In this document: one piece after another, positions 1 to 7,371 of the stretch | How positions within the stretch are numbered: the stretch's first letter is position 1 | How the letters are laid out: every line of letters begins with the position of its first letter | DNA from: a virus | Direction: 5' to 3' (one strand) | Virus record (IMG/VR): IMGVR_UViG_3300034352_000091 | Span: 1-49,956 of that record | Length of the DNA: 49,956 bases | Program-made: the position numbers and the translations under genes | Notes under the pieces: generated by a model | What the model saw: only the letters and a program-made list of their open reading frames with translations | What the model was told of the DNA's origin: nothing | Database searches by the model: none

Positions 1-51
1 AATATATAGTATAATGTATGTATAAGTTAGTTAATAATTAGGAAATATATT

Positions 52-1083
52 ATGAGTAAAACAAAAGTAAGAGCAAAGTGGGCTTCAGATTCAATTGAAC
101 CTGAACTAAATGAAAATTATACACAAGGGGAACTGATATCAGTTCTTAACTGGTATAATGTAATGACTGATTCTAAGACCCTTGTTAAATATCTTAATAC
201 ATACCTTAAAGAGATTAAATCAGATAAGGTATTAACATCTTCTGTTTCACAGCAAACCGCAGGGGCTATAGCACGTCTGATTACTAGAGGTCTTGGAGAT
301 AAAAAACTTCAAGAATGGATGGATAATTGGGTAGCCCGATTAGATACTAAAGTTGTTGTACCTCCTGCTGTTAAAAAAGTTGTCTCTATTCAAGAACGAA
401 CTGCTATTAAACTTAATGATTATATTACGGGTTTAGACAATGCTTTTGAGAACTTTATTGAGTCTGATTTTAAGATGAAGTTCAATACTGAGAAATACTT
501 GGCAGACTCAAATGTTAAAGCATCTTATATTCGAGAGATTAATATGTGGGCATCAAATGTCCGTAACGAATATGTATTGTCTAAAACCCTCCCTATTATG
601 AAAGAAGGTTATTCAACCTATACTACACCACAAAAGAACAAGGTTATCAAATTTTTTGATAACATGATTGATTCATTAGAGAAGTATAAAGTAGCTGTAA
701 CACCTGCTCGTAAGAAGAAAGTAGTGCCTGCTTCTAAAGTTGTTTCAAAAGTGAAGTATGCTAAAGCATTCCCTGAACTTAAACTTAAATCTGTTGATCC
801 TGAGAAATTAATAGGTTCTAAAGAGGTTTGGTTATATAATACAGCAACTAAGATGCTTAGTTATTATACGTCTCTCGATGGAATGACTATTGGAGGGAGT
901 ACATTAAAGGGTTTTGATTTTTCAGAGCAAAGACGTTTAAGAACACCAGAAAAGCAGCTTAAACTTCTAACCTCTATGAGAAAGGGGCAATGGATTATCA
1001 GATTCACTACCATGGCTAAGACTGTTAGAACAAAAGGGTCAGGTAGACTAAATAACTCTACTATTATTTTAAAGGTATTCTAA
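52..1083 (+). CDS. Hypothetical protein upstream of gp33
   Basis: A 343-residue, Lys-rich protein that I do not recognise. The start ATG lies behind an AGGA ribosome-binding sequence, and a TATAAT box at 10-15 may be the -10 of its promoter, whose -35 would fall outside the window. No signal peptide, membrane segment or catalytic motif is visible. Two Lys/Val-rich linkers (about residues 99-112 and 218-237) divide it into an N-terminal helical part, a middle helical part and a C-terminal part of about 100 residues that looks more beta-rich. The stop codon overlaps the gp33 start by one base (TAATG), so it is probably translationally coupled with the replication/late-transcription genes that follow. 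A DNA-metabolism or transcription role would fit the position but is only inferred. Confidence 0.75.
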   Translation: MSKTKVRAKWASDSIEPELNENYTQGELISVLNWYNVMTDSKTLVKYLNTYLKEIKSDKVLTSSVSQQTAGAIARLITRGLGDKKLQEWMDNWVARLDTKVVVPPAVKKVVSIQERTAIKLNDYITGLDNAFENFIESDFKMKFNTEKYLADSNVKASYIREINMWASNVRNEYVLSKTLPIMKEGYSTYTTPQKNKVIKFFDNMIDSLEKYKVAVTPARKKKVVPASKVVSKVKYAKAFPELKLKSVDPEKLIGSKEVWLYNTATKMLSYYTSLDGMTIGGSTLKGFDFSEQRRLRTPEKQLKLLTSMRKGQWIIRFTTMAKTVRTKGSGRLNNSTIILKVF

Positions 1084-1331
1084 TGGCTAATATAATCGAA
1101 GCAGAACTTCAATCAAAACAAGTAAAACAAAAGCAGTTTTCTGACTCAACAGAAAAACTAATCATGTCTAATGGTGGAGATGTAATAGATGCGATTCTGA
1201 TGACATGTGAGAAGTACTCTATTGACCCATCAGATGTATCAAAATATCTATCAAAACCATTAAAATCTAAGTTTGAAGCATATGCAGCTAATCTTAGACT
1301 AATTCCTAAAGGAAATGAACTACCTATATGA
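1083..1331 (+). CDS. 33: Late promoter transcription accessory protein (gp33-like)
   Basis: An 82-residue protein of the T4 gp33 family, which bridges the phage late sigma factor gp55, host RNA polymerase (beta flap) and the sliding clamp gp45 to activate late transcription. The central motif DAILMTCEKYSIDPSDV followed by a helical C-terminus ending in NELPI matches the family pattern of a short acidic/helical protein with a D-A-I-x-x-x-C-E core. It starts one base inside the upstream stop and its last codons overlap the gp59 start by four bases (ATGA), the usual tight gp33-gp59 pairing. Its presence agrees with the TATAAATA late promoters seen elsewhere in the window. gp55 and gp45 are not in the window. 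Confidence 0.8.
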   Translation: MANIIEAELQSKQVKQKQFSDSTEKLIMSNGGDVIDAILMTCEKYSIDPSDVSKYLSKPLKSKFEAYAANLRLIPKGNELPI

Positions 1332-1981
1332 ATACCAATTTTGCCTATAACAAACCTGAGCGGGCACCTTTTACATCTGAGGCGGTGTACGAATCCTTTA
1401 AGATGTATCAGGCTCTCAAGTTACATTTTGACCCTAACTCTAACTATAACGCAGTTCGTTATAACTTTAAAACCCATGTATCACCTAAGGCCTTTATTAA
1501 GCGTAAGGATAAGTTTAAATATAATTATGCCATTAAACACCATACTAACAATATTAAAGAGTTCTACACCTATAACTTCTTAGAAGGTGTTAACTGGGTC
1601 GGAGATATGACCTCAATTAACTATGATAAGCATAATAAGGTCCGTGAGTCCTTACTATATACATTCAAAGAGGATATGTTTAGATTGTCTGAGATTGAGA
1701 CCTCCCTAGATGTTTGGTTACAATGTGGTGTAGAGGAGCGTAGAAAATCTAAATATGGTAAGAAGATCGCTATACCTCCTATTTTAAAGGAATCATCACC
1801 TGCACTTGAATCTATTGTTATCTTAAATAAGCTTACAGGATTTGTTGAAGCTACAGAAGTCGAATATGAAGATTATGCTGTATATAAATCCTTAGCTCAT
1901 AGAGTAAAACGATACTCAGACTTAATGAACGTTCATGATATTGATAAATATAAAGATGTGGTTTTAAACACATTCGAGTAA
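1328..1981 (+). CDS. 59: DNA helicase loader (gp59-like)
   Basis: A 217-residue homologue of T4 gp59, the all-helical protein that loads the gp41 helicase onto gp32-coated forked DNA. The length equals that of T4 gp59 (217). The N-terminal half shows the family pattern: a Y-x-x-F/Y-K-M-Y motif, NAVRYNFKTHVSPKAFIKRKDKF and a later W-V-G-D segment (about residues 90-94). The C-terminal half is helical and charged. It sits between gp33 and gp32, the conserved T4 order, and overlaps gp33 by four bases, so the three replication/transcription proteins are probably co-expressed. Confidence 0.85.
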   Translation: MNTNFAYNKPERAPFTSEAVYESFKMYQALKLHFDPNSNYNAVRYNFKTHVSPKAFIKRKDKFKYNYAIKHHTNNIKEFYTYNFLEGVNWVGDMTSINYDKHNKVRESLLYTFKEDMFRLSEIETSLDVWLQCGVEERRKSKYGKKIAIPPILKESSPALESIVILNKLTGFVEATEVEYEDYAVYKSLAHRVKRYSDLMNVHDIDKYKDVVLNTFE

Positions 1982-1986
1982 ACGAA

Positions 1987-2250
1987 ATGAATATACCAGG
2001 AATGCACAGCAATAAAGAGAAAATCGAAAGAGAAAAAGAACGCATAGAAATATATCGAGAATTTTTTGAGAAATGGAAAGTAGGAATAGGAACTAAGGTT
2101 CATGTTAAATATGATGAGCACCAATTTAAAACTACGGATCTAGGTATTATTAATGATATTATATCATCTGAATTAGCTCATATCAAATTCCCAGAAAAGA
2201 AAGGTGGTGGAGGGACATTTCATATGGAAAACCTAGTACTTGACATTTAG
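1987..2250 (+). CDS. Small hypothetical protein between gp59 and gp32
   Basis: An 87-residue protein I do not recognise, starting five bases after the gp59 stop. The first 40 residues are strongly charged and helical (Lys/Glu/Arg repeats), probably one long helix. The rest is likely a small beta fold, with a glycine run (GGGG near residue 75). No catalytic motif is visible. It lacks a clear ribosome-binding site, so coupling to gp59 translation is likely. Its last codons overlap the -35 box of the gp32 promoter. Confidence 0.65.
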   Translation: MNIPGMHSNKEKIEREKERIEIYREFFEKWKVGIGTKVHVKYDEHQFKTTDLGIINDIISSELAHIKFPEKKGGGGTFHMENLVLDI

Positions 2251-2268
2251 AGTAAAATAGTGTATAAT
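2240..2268 (+). promoter_or_regulatory. Sigma70-type promoter for gp32
   Basis: TTGACA (2240-2245), a 17-base spacer and TATAAT (2263-2268) form a full consensus host sigma70 promoter. Transcription would begin near 2275 and read gp32 at 2356 with a leader of about 80 bases. The -35 lies within the end of the preceding small gene. Confidence 0.75.
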
Positions 2269-2310
2269 ACATAGTATAGAAATTGAAGTTCGTCTTATCT
2301 TCTTTAAAAT

Positions 2311-2339
2311 TTGACAACATATTGTAATATAATTTAAAT
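2311..2339 (+). promoter_or_regulatory. Possible second sigma70-type promoter for gp32
   Basis: TTGACA (2311-2316) is followed after 17 bases by TTAAAT (2334-2339), a four-of-six match to the -10 box. A perfect TATAAT at 2328-2333 is too close (11 bases) to serve this -35. Weaker evidence than the promoter at 2240-2268. Confidence 0.4.
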
Positions 2340-2355
2340 ACGAAAGGAGAGTAAT

Positions 2356-3246
2356 ATGTCATTTTCAGCAATGAAAAAGAACAGAAAAGCACAGATTGAT
2401 GGTTTAGTTAAAGCAGCTGAGTCAGCATCTGGTAATAAGAATAATGATTGGGATAAGGATTCCGATAAGTATTGGAAACCTGTTGTTGATAAGTCAGGTA
2501 ATGGGTATGCAGTATTTCGTTTCTTACCAGCAGCAGAAGGTCAAGAGGTACCATGGGTACGCTATTGGGATCATGGATTCCAAGGACCTGGTGGATTATG
2601 GTACATTGAACGTTCTCTTACCTCTATAGGTAAGCAAGATCCATTATCAGAGATGAATACAGTTCTATGGAACTCTGGTCTTGATTCTGATAAAGAGTTA
2701 GTTCGTACGCGTAAGCGCCGTCTTCATTATGTGTCTAATATCTACATTGTATCGGATCCAGCAAATCCTGCTAATGAAGGTAAGACTTTTATGTATGTAT
2801 ATGGTAAGAAAATCTTTGACAAGTTAACTGAGGCTATGCAACCTGAGTTTCCTGATGATGTACCAGTTAACCCATTTGATTTTTGGGGTGGTGCAGATTT
2901 TAAATTGAAGATTCGTAAAGTTGAGGGTTATCGTAATTATGATCGTTCTGAGTTTGGTGATGTATCTGAATTCTTAGGTGGTGATGATGTTAAGTTAGAA
3001 GGAGTTTATAATTCTCTTTACGATCTTCAAGAATTTAACGGTGATTCACAGTATAAAACCTATGATGAGTTAAAGACTAAATTGGCACGTGTATTAGGAA
3101 CAACAGTTCCAAGAAATACAGCAGAGTCAGTTGAGTTGGATGAGGTCGCAGAACCTGCTGTAACATCAGAAGAGACCCCTGCACCAGCAGCTACTTCTAC
3201 GGATGATACGTTATCATACTTTGCTAAGTTAGCCCAAGAGGGTTAG
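2356..3246 (+). CDS. 32: Single-stranded DNA-binding protein (gp32-like)
   Basis: A 296-residue homologue of T4 gp32 (301 residues), the cooperative ssDNA-binding protein of replication and recombination. The basic N-terminus with the LAST-like KKNRKAQ segment, the OB-fold core (WVRYWDHGF, the RKRRLHY stretch, DPANPANEGK, YGKKIFDKL) and an acidic C-terminal tail rich in Glu/Asp/Ala/Thr are all present. T4 gp32 binds zinc through one His and three Cys. Here the His of DHGF is kept, but the segment that should carry the cysteines reads IERSLTSIGKQDPLSEMN, and I see no cysteine anywhere in the protein, so the zinc site is lost. A very strong ribosome-binding sequence (AAAGGAGAG, 2343-2351) precedes the ATG, consistent with high expression. 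Confidence 0.92.
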   Translation: MSFSAMKKNRKAQIDGLVKAAESASGNKNNDWDKDSDKYWKPVVDKSGNGYAVFRFLPAAEGQEVPWVRYWDHGFQGPGGLWYIERSLTSIGKQDPLSEMNTVLWNSGLDSDKELVRTRKRRLHYVSNIYIVSDPANPANEGKTFMYVYGKKIFDKLTEAMQPEFPDDVPVNPFDFWGGADFKLKIRKVEGYRNYDRSEFGDVSEFLGGDDVKLEGVYNSLYDLQEFNGDSQYKTYDELKTKLARVLGTTVPRNTAESVELDEVAEPAVTSEETPAPAATSTDDTLSYFAKLAQEG

Positions 3247-3248
3247 TT

Positions 3249-3281
3249 ATGTAATACTAAAGTTCAACTACAGTATTACAT
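3249..3281 (+). repeat. Inverted repeat just after gp32
   Basis: A perfect 10-base inverted repeat, ATGTAATACT (3249-3258) and AGTATTACAT (3272-3281), around a 13-base loop. It starts three bases after the gp32 stop and precedes the terminator hairpin. It may protect the gp32 mRNA 3' end or aid termination. Confidence 0.6.
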
Positions 3282-3283
3282 AG

Positions 3284-3311
3284 AAGGGGTCTTATAATTG
3301 ACCCCTTTTTT
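3284..3311 (+). terminator. Rho-independent terminator after gp32
   Basis: GGGGTC (3286-3291) pairs with GACCCC (3300-3305) around an eight-base loop, the stem extends by two A-T pairs, and six T follow (3306-3311). It separates plus-strand gp32 from the convergent minus-strand gene ending at 3316. Confidence 0.85.
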
Positions 3312-3315
3312 ATGC

Positions 3316-3609
3316 CTATCGATTCATGTATGCAGTGAATCCCATATAAGCACCTACTACAGACGCTTGACCCATATAAAAGAGTCCTAATAGATCACCG
3401 AGAGCATCAACACGTTCTACAGATACTAAAGGTGTAAACAGTATACCAGTGAATACAATCATACCGAACATAGACATCCATGCCATTTTCTTTTGTGAAT
3501 CAAGTTTCTCTTCTTTAAGTTCAATGTTCATTATACGTTCACGGCGATCGACTTCTGTCTTAGTTAATTTACCATCATTATCTATATCATACTTACTGAA
3601 TATTTCCAT
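3316..3609 (-). CDS. Small membrane protein with one EF-hand loop
   Basis: A 97-residue protein. Residues 8-19 read DIDNDGKLTKTE, a canonical 12-residue EF-hand calcium loop with Asp at positions 1, 3 and 5, Gly at 6 and Glu at 12. A charged helix (about 20-42) follows, then two hydrophobic segments likely to span the membrane (about 43-64 and 70-94) ending in YMNR. An AGGAG ribosome-binding sequence precedes the start by seven bases. It is the last gene of the minus-strand tail operon, eleven bases after the tape-measure-like gene. I do not know its function. A small two-segment membrane protein could be holin-like or act during DNA entry; calcium binding is suggested by the motif only. Confidence 0.75.
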   Translation of the reverse strand: MEIFSKYDIDNDGKLTKTEVDRRERIMNIELKEEKLDSQKKMAWMSMFGMIVFTGILFTPLVSVERVDALGDLLGLFYMGQASVVGAYMGFTAYMNR

Positions 3610-3620
3610 TTATCTACTCC

Positions 3621-5174
3621 TTATAGTGTAGAGGCTGTGCGCCATGAAAGATCATTATTACTCCGACTTTTTGCTTTTGGTTTTTCATTAACATTATATG
3701 TAAATTTCGTTGAGGAGTCTGAGATATTATGCTGATAGTTTTTAACCGCATCCGACCTAGATGCCTTGTCTTGGTCATATTCTTCTTGTAGTAATTTTTT
3801 ATTTTCAGCTTGTTTCTCTGATACAGAGTTCCTTTTAATAAATTTCGGACCTGTATGTCCTGGTGTACCCCAAAGAGGGTCAACCATAGTATCCGAATTA
3901 GTTGTTACTGTAGGTACTGACTTCTTATCTAACTGTTGTGTAGAAGTATCCATTGATACCTCATTCCATCCCATCATTTTTTTAATATCATCCGGTACAA
4001 GATAATCAAGAAGTAAGTTTTTTATAAGCTTCCATGCATCAAGAACAAAATTACCAAGGAAATTGACAATACCTCCTTTACCATCTAGTCCTATTAGAAT
4101 TTGTTTAATACCGTCCATCATTTTATCAGATGCTGTACCCATCTCCTCAGGTGTTTTTGCAGAAAAGAAACCAAAAAATCCATCAATAAAAGATACAAAT
4201 CCCAGAAATGTATCAGATATTGCCACAAGCCCATTAAGCAGAGTATTACCAAGGAAATCCCCTACATGAAGTGCAAACGTGTGGAGTCCACCGATAAACT
4301 CACCAAGATTTCTTGTAAAGTTGTCCCAATATTCTAGAGCCTTACCTTCTGAAAATCGTTTTTTAAGTTGTTCTATTTTTTCTCCAAATTGCCCTGCAGA
4401 TAAGAGTTCAAGAAATCCAGCTATAGCTAATACTCCAGTAACACCTGCAAGTAACGCAAGAATCCCTTTCCCACCCTTCATTAATCCTGCCTTAGATAAT
4501 TTGGAAGTCTTTCCGGGTGTACGATTAAGCTCACTTGTTGCATTAGCTAAATCATCACTTCTCTCATTTCTAAGACGGGTCATCCTTTCAGCGGTCCTCA
4601 ACCGGTCTTCTTTAATTTCACCAGTAAAGAATTTTCTGGCCATTCTATTAGTATCCCCTTCTTCATGAAGGGCTTTCTCACGAATTTTGTTAAATACTGT
4701 TATCTCATTAACATCCTGACCTGAAGCTGCTACCTCAATAAAAATGTTATCTAGTTTTCTCTCCTGTCTTTTTGTAAGATAACTTTTATAGTCTGCTTGT
4801 TTTAGACTAGTACCTGAAAAATTATTAAAGAGTTTACGGATATCTATTAGTACATCAGCAATAATGGAAAGATTCCTATCCATTTTAACTTGTCTTTTGT
4901 CATTCATCTCTCCAAATTTCTTGCTTAGTTCCTCAGTCGATTCGTCGTGTGAAAACTCCTTGCGCCAATTGTAAACCGTTGCACCTAAGTTCAAAAGATC
5001 TGTATTATGTCTTTTATCTTCTAATTCAAAAAGTTCCTTAGAATTTGCTATTTGCATTCTATCAAAGAACTCTATAGAATCAAATGAGCTTGAGAGTTCT
5101 TTAGAATAACTCAGTTGATTAGAATTTTGTGTCTTTAACTCGTCGATTACACTATCAAAAGTAGCATCTGCCAT
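3621..5174 (-). CDS. Tape-measure-like tail protein (gp29 position)
   Basis: A 517-residue protein placed immediately after gp26 and its probable frameshift extension, the position a tape measure gene takes after tail assembly chaperones. Residues 1-220 are highly charged and helical (probable coiled coils). A Gly/Leu/Ala-rich hydrophobic segment (about 236-260) and further hydrophobic stretches (about 290-400) follow, then a polar low-complexity C-terminus. This charged-helix plus buried hydrophobic layout is typical of tape measures. T4 gp29, which sets tail length, has about 590 residues, so a slightly shorter tail is implied. AGGAAG precedes the start, and the gene begins four bases after the stop of the small upstream ORF. 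Sequence identity to gp29 is not evident, so the name rests on position and architecture. Confidence 0.6.
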   Translation of the reverse strand: MADATFDSVIDELKTQNSNQLSYSKELSSSFDSIEFFDRMQIANSKELFELEDKRHNTDLLNLGATVYNWRKEFSHDESTEELSKKFGEMNDKRQVKMDRNLSIIADVLIDIRKLFNNFSGTSLKQADYKSYLTKRQERKLDNIFIEVAASGQDVNEITVFNKIREKALHEEGDTNRMARKFFTGEIKEDRLRTAERMTRLRNERSDDLANATSELNRTPGKTSKLSKAGLMKGGKGILALLAGVTGVLAIAGFLELLSAGQFGEKIEQLKKRFSEGKALEYWDNFTRNLGEFIGGLHTFALHVGDFLGNTLLNGLVAISDTFLGFVSFIDGFFGFFSAKTPEEMGTASDKMMDGIKQILIGLDGKGGIVNFLGNFVLDAWKLIKNLLLDYLVPDDIKKMMGWNEVSMDTSTQQLDKKSVPTVTTNSDTMVDPLWGTPGHTGPKFIKRNSVSEKQAENKKLLQEEYDQDKASRSDAVKNYQHNISDSSTKFTYNVNEKPKAKSRSNNDLSWRTASTL

Positions 5175-5178
5175 ATCT

Positions 5179-5304
5179 TTACTTCCTATTTAATCTTTCG
5201 TTTTCTTCTTCTATAAAATTAATAAGCATTTGTGTATATACTTCCCTTTCCCAAGGTATCATATTCTCTAACTCGGTTAAAGAATAGTTATAATGCTGCA
5301 TCAT
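5179..5304 (-). CDS. Small ORF downstream of gp26, probable T-like frameshift domain
   Basis: From the first ATG this frame encodes 41 residues, including SLTELENMIPWEREVYTQML and a Glu-rich helical end. The pattern of a Pro-Trp-Glu-Arg-Glu helix followed by an acidic helix resembles the T half of tail assembly chaperones. The ATG has no ribosome-binding sequence. The same frame stays open upstream without a stop to the eight-T run at the end of gp26, and a -1 shift there would add 59 residues to gp26 (291 in all). I therefore think it is mainly made as a gp26 fusion, followed directly by the tape-measure-like gene, as in lambda G/GT. The frame and the open extension are seen; the frameshift is inferred. 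Confidence 0.65.
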   Translation of the reverse strand: MMQHYNYSLTELENMIPWEREVYTQMLINFIEEENERLNRK

Positions 5305-5354
5305 AGCAAAATTTGTAGAATAATAATGCTGAAGTGATGTATGAGAAAGGGTTA

Positions 5355-6053
5355 TTAAAAAAAATTGTGAATACCTTCTAATACAACATCTTGCTTATCT
5401 TTACACTTATGACAAGTAAATGTCTTCTTTAATGTCGTTTTAGGGACATTAGCTAAAAATCCTGTAACCTTTTCAAACTGATCTGAGGAAAATGATTCAA
5501 CAAATTCCGTTAATTCCGTTTCTGATGTATCGGCCGATTCATATATAATATCCCCTTCATATATGTAATCGATACAATGTGTAAGTTTAGTTATAATATC
5601 AGAACTCTCTTCCATCTTTAAAACTTCTGTAATATTGGGATATTTTAATTTAACACCTATAGTATCAGATAATTTAATATCCTTATCCTCCATAATATCT
5701 AGATTAGACACAGCTATATCAGTTTCAAGGTTAAATTTTAATGGATTTGATTCATCACATGAGCCACACTTATATGATACTTCTGATGTCTCTCCAACCG
5801 ACTTTGCTTTTAGTTGGCTGTAAATATATTCAATATCAAACATTTTTAATGTTCTAGTAGATACTACGTTATCAATAAAACATCTATCAATAACATCTGT
5901 AATAGCTAATAACATAGAATTAACATTGTCGGATTCTAAAGCCAACATTAATATCTTTTCTTCCCCCACTAAGTATGGCCTAAATTTTACTGTAGCCCCT
6001 GTAGATGGTATAGTTAATGTATAAGTTGGTACTGCTAATTTAGGTAGTGCCAT
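5355..6053 (-). CDS. 26: Baseplate hub assembly protein (gp26-like)
   Basis: A 232-residue protein of the T4 gp26 family (T4_baseplate; T4 gp26 has 208 residues), needed for assembly of the baseplate hub. It opens with a beta-rich region (LTIPSTGATVKFRPYLVGEE), typical of the family, and carries two Cys-x-x-Cys pairs (C96/C99 in YKCGSC and C214/C217 in FTCHKC), probably one zinc ribbon. AAAGGTGAA precedes the ATG. The last codons are AAT TTT TTT TAA, so the gene ends on a slippery T run. By analogy with other tailed phages, the unshifted and shifted forms would act as tail assembly chaperones for the following tape-measure-like protein. Confidence 0.8.
   Translation of the reverse strand: MALPKLAVPTYTLTIPSTGATVKFRPYLVGEEKILMLALESDNVNSMLLAITDVIDRCFIDNVVSTRTLKMFDIEYIYSQLKAKSVGETSEVSYKCGSCDESNPLKFNLETDIAVSNLDIMEDKDIKLSDTIGVKLKYPNITEVLKMEESSDIITKLTHCIDYIYEGDIIYESADTSETELTEFVESFSSDQFEKVTGFLANVPKTTLKKTFTCHKCKDKQDVVLEGIHNFF
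5358..5364 (-). promoter_or_regulatory. Probable -1 ribosomal frameshift site
   Basis: On the minus strand the heptamer T TTT TTT spans the last Phe codons of gp26, two codons before the end, directly before TAA TAA. Slipping back one base gives Leu-Ile-Thr and 56 further codons before the next stop (5179-5181). I see no strong downstream stem-loop or pseudoknot. Confidence 0.6.
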
Positions 6054-6076
6054 TCAATTCACCTTTATTTCAATAT

Positions 6077-6775
6077 TTAAATTATGTTGCCTATTAGATT
6101 TGATGCAGTTCCAATCATACCATCCATTAAGCCTTCTTCTTCCCAATTGTCATATGTTACTGATACTGTACATCGTACTATATCATCAGATGTATTAGAT
6201 AATGTTATTGTATCAATAGCAGTAGGAAAAGCGTTCATTAACTTAACAGAATATGCTGGTATAAAATCACCTTCGGACATTTGTTGTATTTGTATATCTG
6301 TTGAATATACATTCTTATAATTCACTCTAAGTTCATCTAAATTATCAGATGGAGGTACAATTAAATCCATCCATGATTTAAAGTATTTAAGTATGTAATA
6401 ATCATTAGTTAAGAGAAATGTAAACTTAACAGTATCATCGGTAGCTAATCCATAAGGTATCTTAACAGATTTCATACCAGTTCTTCTTGTATACATATCA
6501 AAATTCCTACCTGGAATTGCACAGGATTCTGCTAGTAGATATATATCCCTAGGATCATTAAGAAATGATGTTGGTGAAAACCCTCCTCCAGTAACAACAG
6601 ATTTTAAACCTGTTTTAACTACAGATCCTATAGCATCTCCAAAAGAACCAGCACCCCCTGTAAGTAGATTTTGACCTGCGGGGTTATTCATATATATAGC
6701 AAACTTATTAGCGCGAGCTAATCCTCCTCTACGAGAGATAGTTGATTTTAATGTATCTATATTAGCTGGTAACAT
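6077..6775 (-). CDS. 54: Baseplate tail tube initiator (gp54-like)
   Basis: A 232-residue tail-tube-fold protein. RRGGLARANKFAIYM near residues 15-29, the CAIPGRNF segment, the FKSWMDLI helix and a final Y-D-N-W-E-E strand match the pattern shared by T4 tube proteins (gp19, gp54) and by the gp54 proteins of marine T4-like phages. gp54 starts tail tube polymerisation on the baseplate. A Gly/Ser-rich loop lies at about 36-66. AGAAGG precedes the start, which directly follows the stop of the upstream gene, so the two are coupled. A second copy of the main tube protein gp19 is the main alternative; placement beside gp26 and the tape-measure-like gene favours gp54. Confidence 0.7.
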   Translation of the reverse strand: MLPANIDTLKSTISRRGGLARANKFAIYMNNPAGQNLLTGGAGSFGDAIGSVVKTGLKSVVTGGGFSPTSFLNDPRDIYLLAESCAIPGRNFDMYTRRTGMKSVKIPYGLATDDTVKFTFLLTNDYYILKYFKSWMDLIVPPSDNLDELRVNYKNVYSTDIQIQQMSEGDFIPAYSVKLMNAFPTAIDTITLSNTSDDIVRCTVSVTYDNWEEEGLMDGMIGTASNLIGNII

Positions 6776-7366
6776 TTATATTGACCTTCTAGATTGTCCC
6801 CATACATGGGATTTTGATTTCTTCTTAAATGATTCTGTTTTGAGAAATATTGCTATTTCCCATTCAGGTGCTTCTACCATAGCAATATTTGAATTAACAT
6901 TAGGTGTCAAGTAATGTTTAAAACATGGTGCAAATTCTTTTAATTTAGCAACTGATTTTAACATAGAATAGTTAATTGATATCTTTGTTGACTCATCAAA
7001 CTTTCTATTATTAGTATTATCCATTAACTTATCAAGAAACTTAGCTCTTAATACAGGGGATAAGTAATGCAAGTTTAACCCATAAAATCCACCTTTAGCT
7101 CTCTCTACTGCAATGATTAAAGGAAAGGCATCATAATACGGTAATGTCTTACGATGCTTAGGATCATAAAAGAACATATACATTGACCCTGACCTAAAAC
7201 CAGACTTTTGTATTAATGCTTTGTCTGCTAATACTTTATGCCCATTAACATTACCAAGTTCTTGTACTTTTTGTCGAAACCACTGCCTAGAAGCGTCTGA
7301 CCTGGCTTGTATACCTGATCTAAATGCTTCCTTTTCTAATGTATCGAATAATGATTGTTCTGCCAT
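6776..7366 (-). CDS. Conserved T4-like phage protein at the gene 2/3 position
   Basis: A 196-residue basic protein beginning MAEQSLFDTLEKEAFRSG. The core has SGSMYMFFYDPKHRKTLPYY, a Phe-Pro-Leu step, then GFYGLNLHYLSPVLRAKFLD, a combination I associate with a conserved protein of T4-like phages. It lies beside gp4, and in T4 genes 3 and 2 lie beside gene 4, so the DNA end protector gp2 is a candidate. I cannot confirm this, because I do not see a convincing match to T4 gp2, and T4 gp2 is longer. Lysines and arginines are spread throughout, consistent with nucleic acid contact. A TATAAATA box sits exactly six bases before the start codon, so its late transcript may have no leader. Confidence 0.75.
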   Translation of the reverse strand: MAEQSLFDTLEKEAFRSGIQARSDASRQWFRQKVQELGNVNGHKVLADKALIQKSGFRSGSMYMFFYDPKHRKTLPYYDAFPLIIAVERAKGGFYGLNLHYLSPVLRAKFLDKLMDNTNNRKFDESTKISINYSMLKSVAKLKEFAPCFKHYLTPNVNSNIAMVEAPEWEIAIFLKTESFKKKSKSHVWGQSRRSI

Positions 7367-7371
7367 ATATG

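Noticed and set aside
1341-1583. An 80-residue plus-strand ORF
   Set aside because: Out-of-frame shadow of gp59.
3614-3883. An 89-residue minus-strand ORF
   Set aside because: It lies wholly in another frame of the tape-measure-like gene's 3' end and has no recognisable features.
4063-4668. Plus-strand ORFs opposite the tape-measure-like gene
   Set aside because: Antisense shadows with Pro/Ser-rich composition and no ribosome-binding sites.
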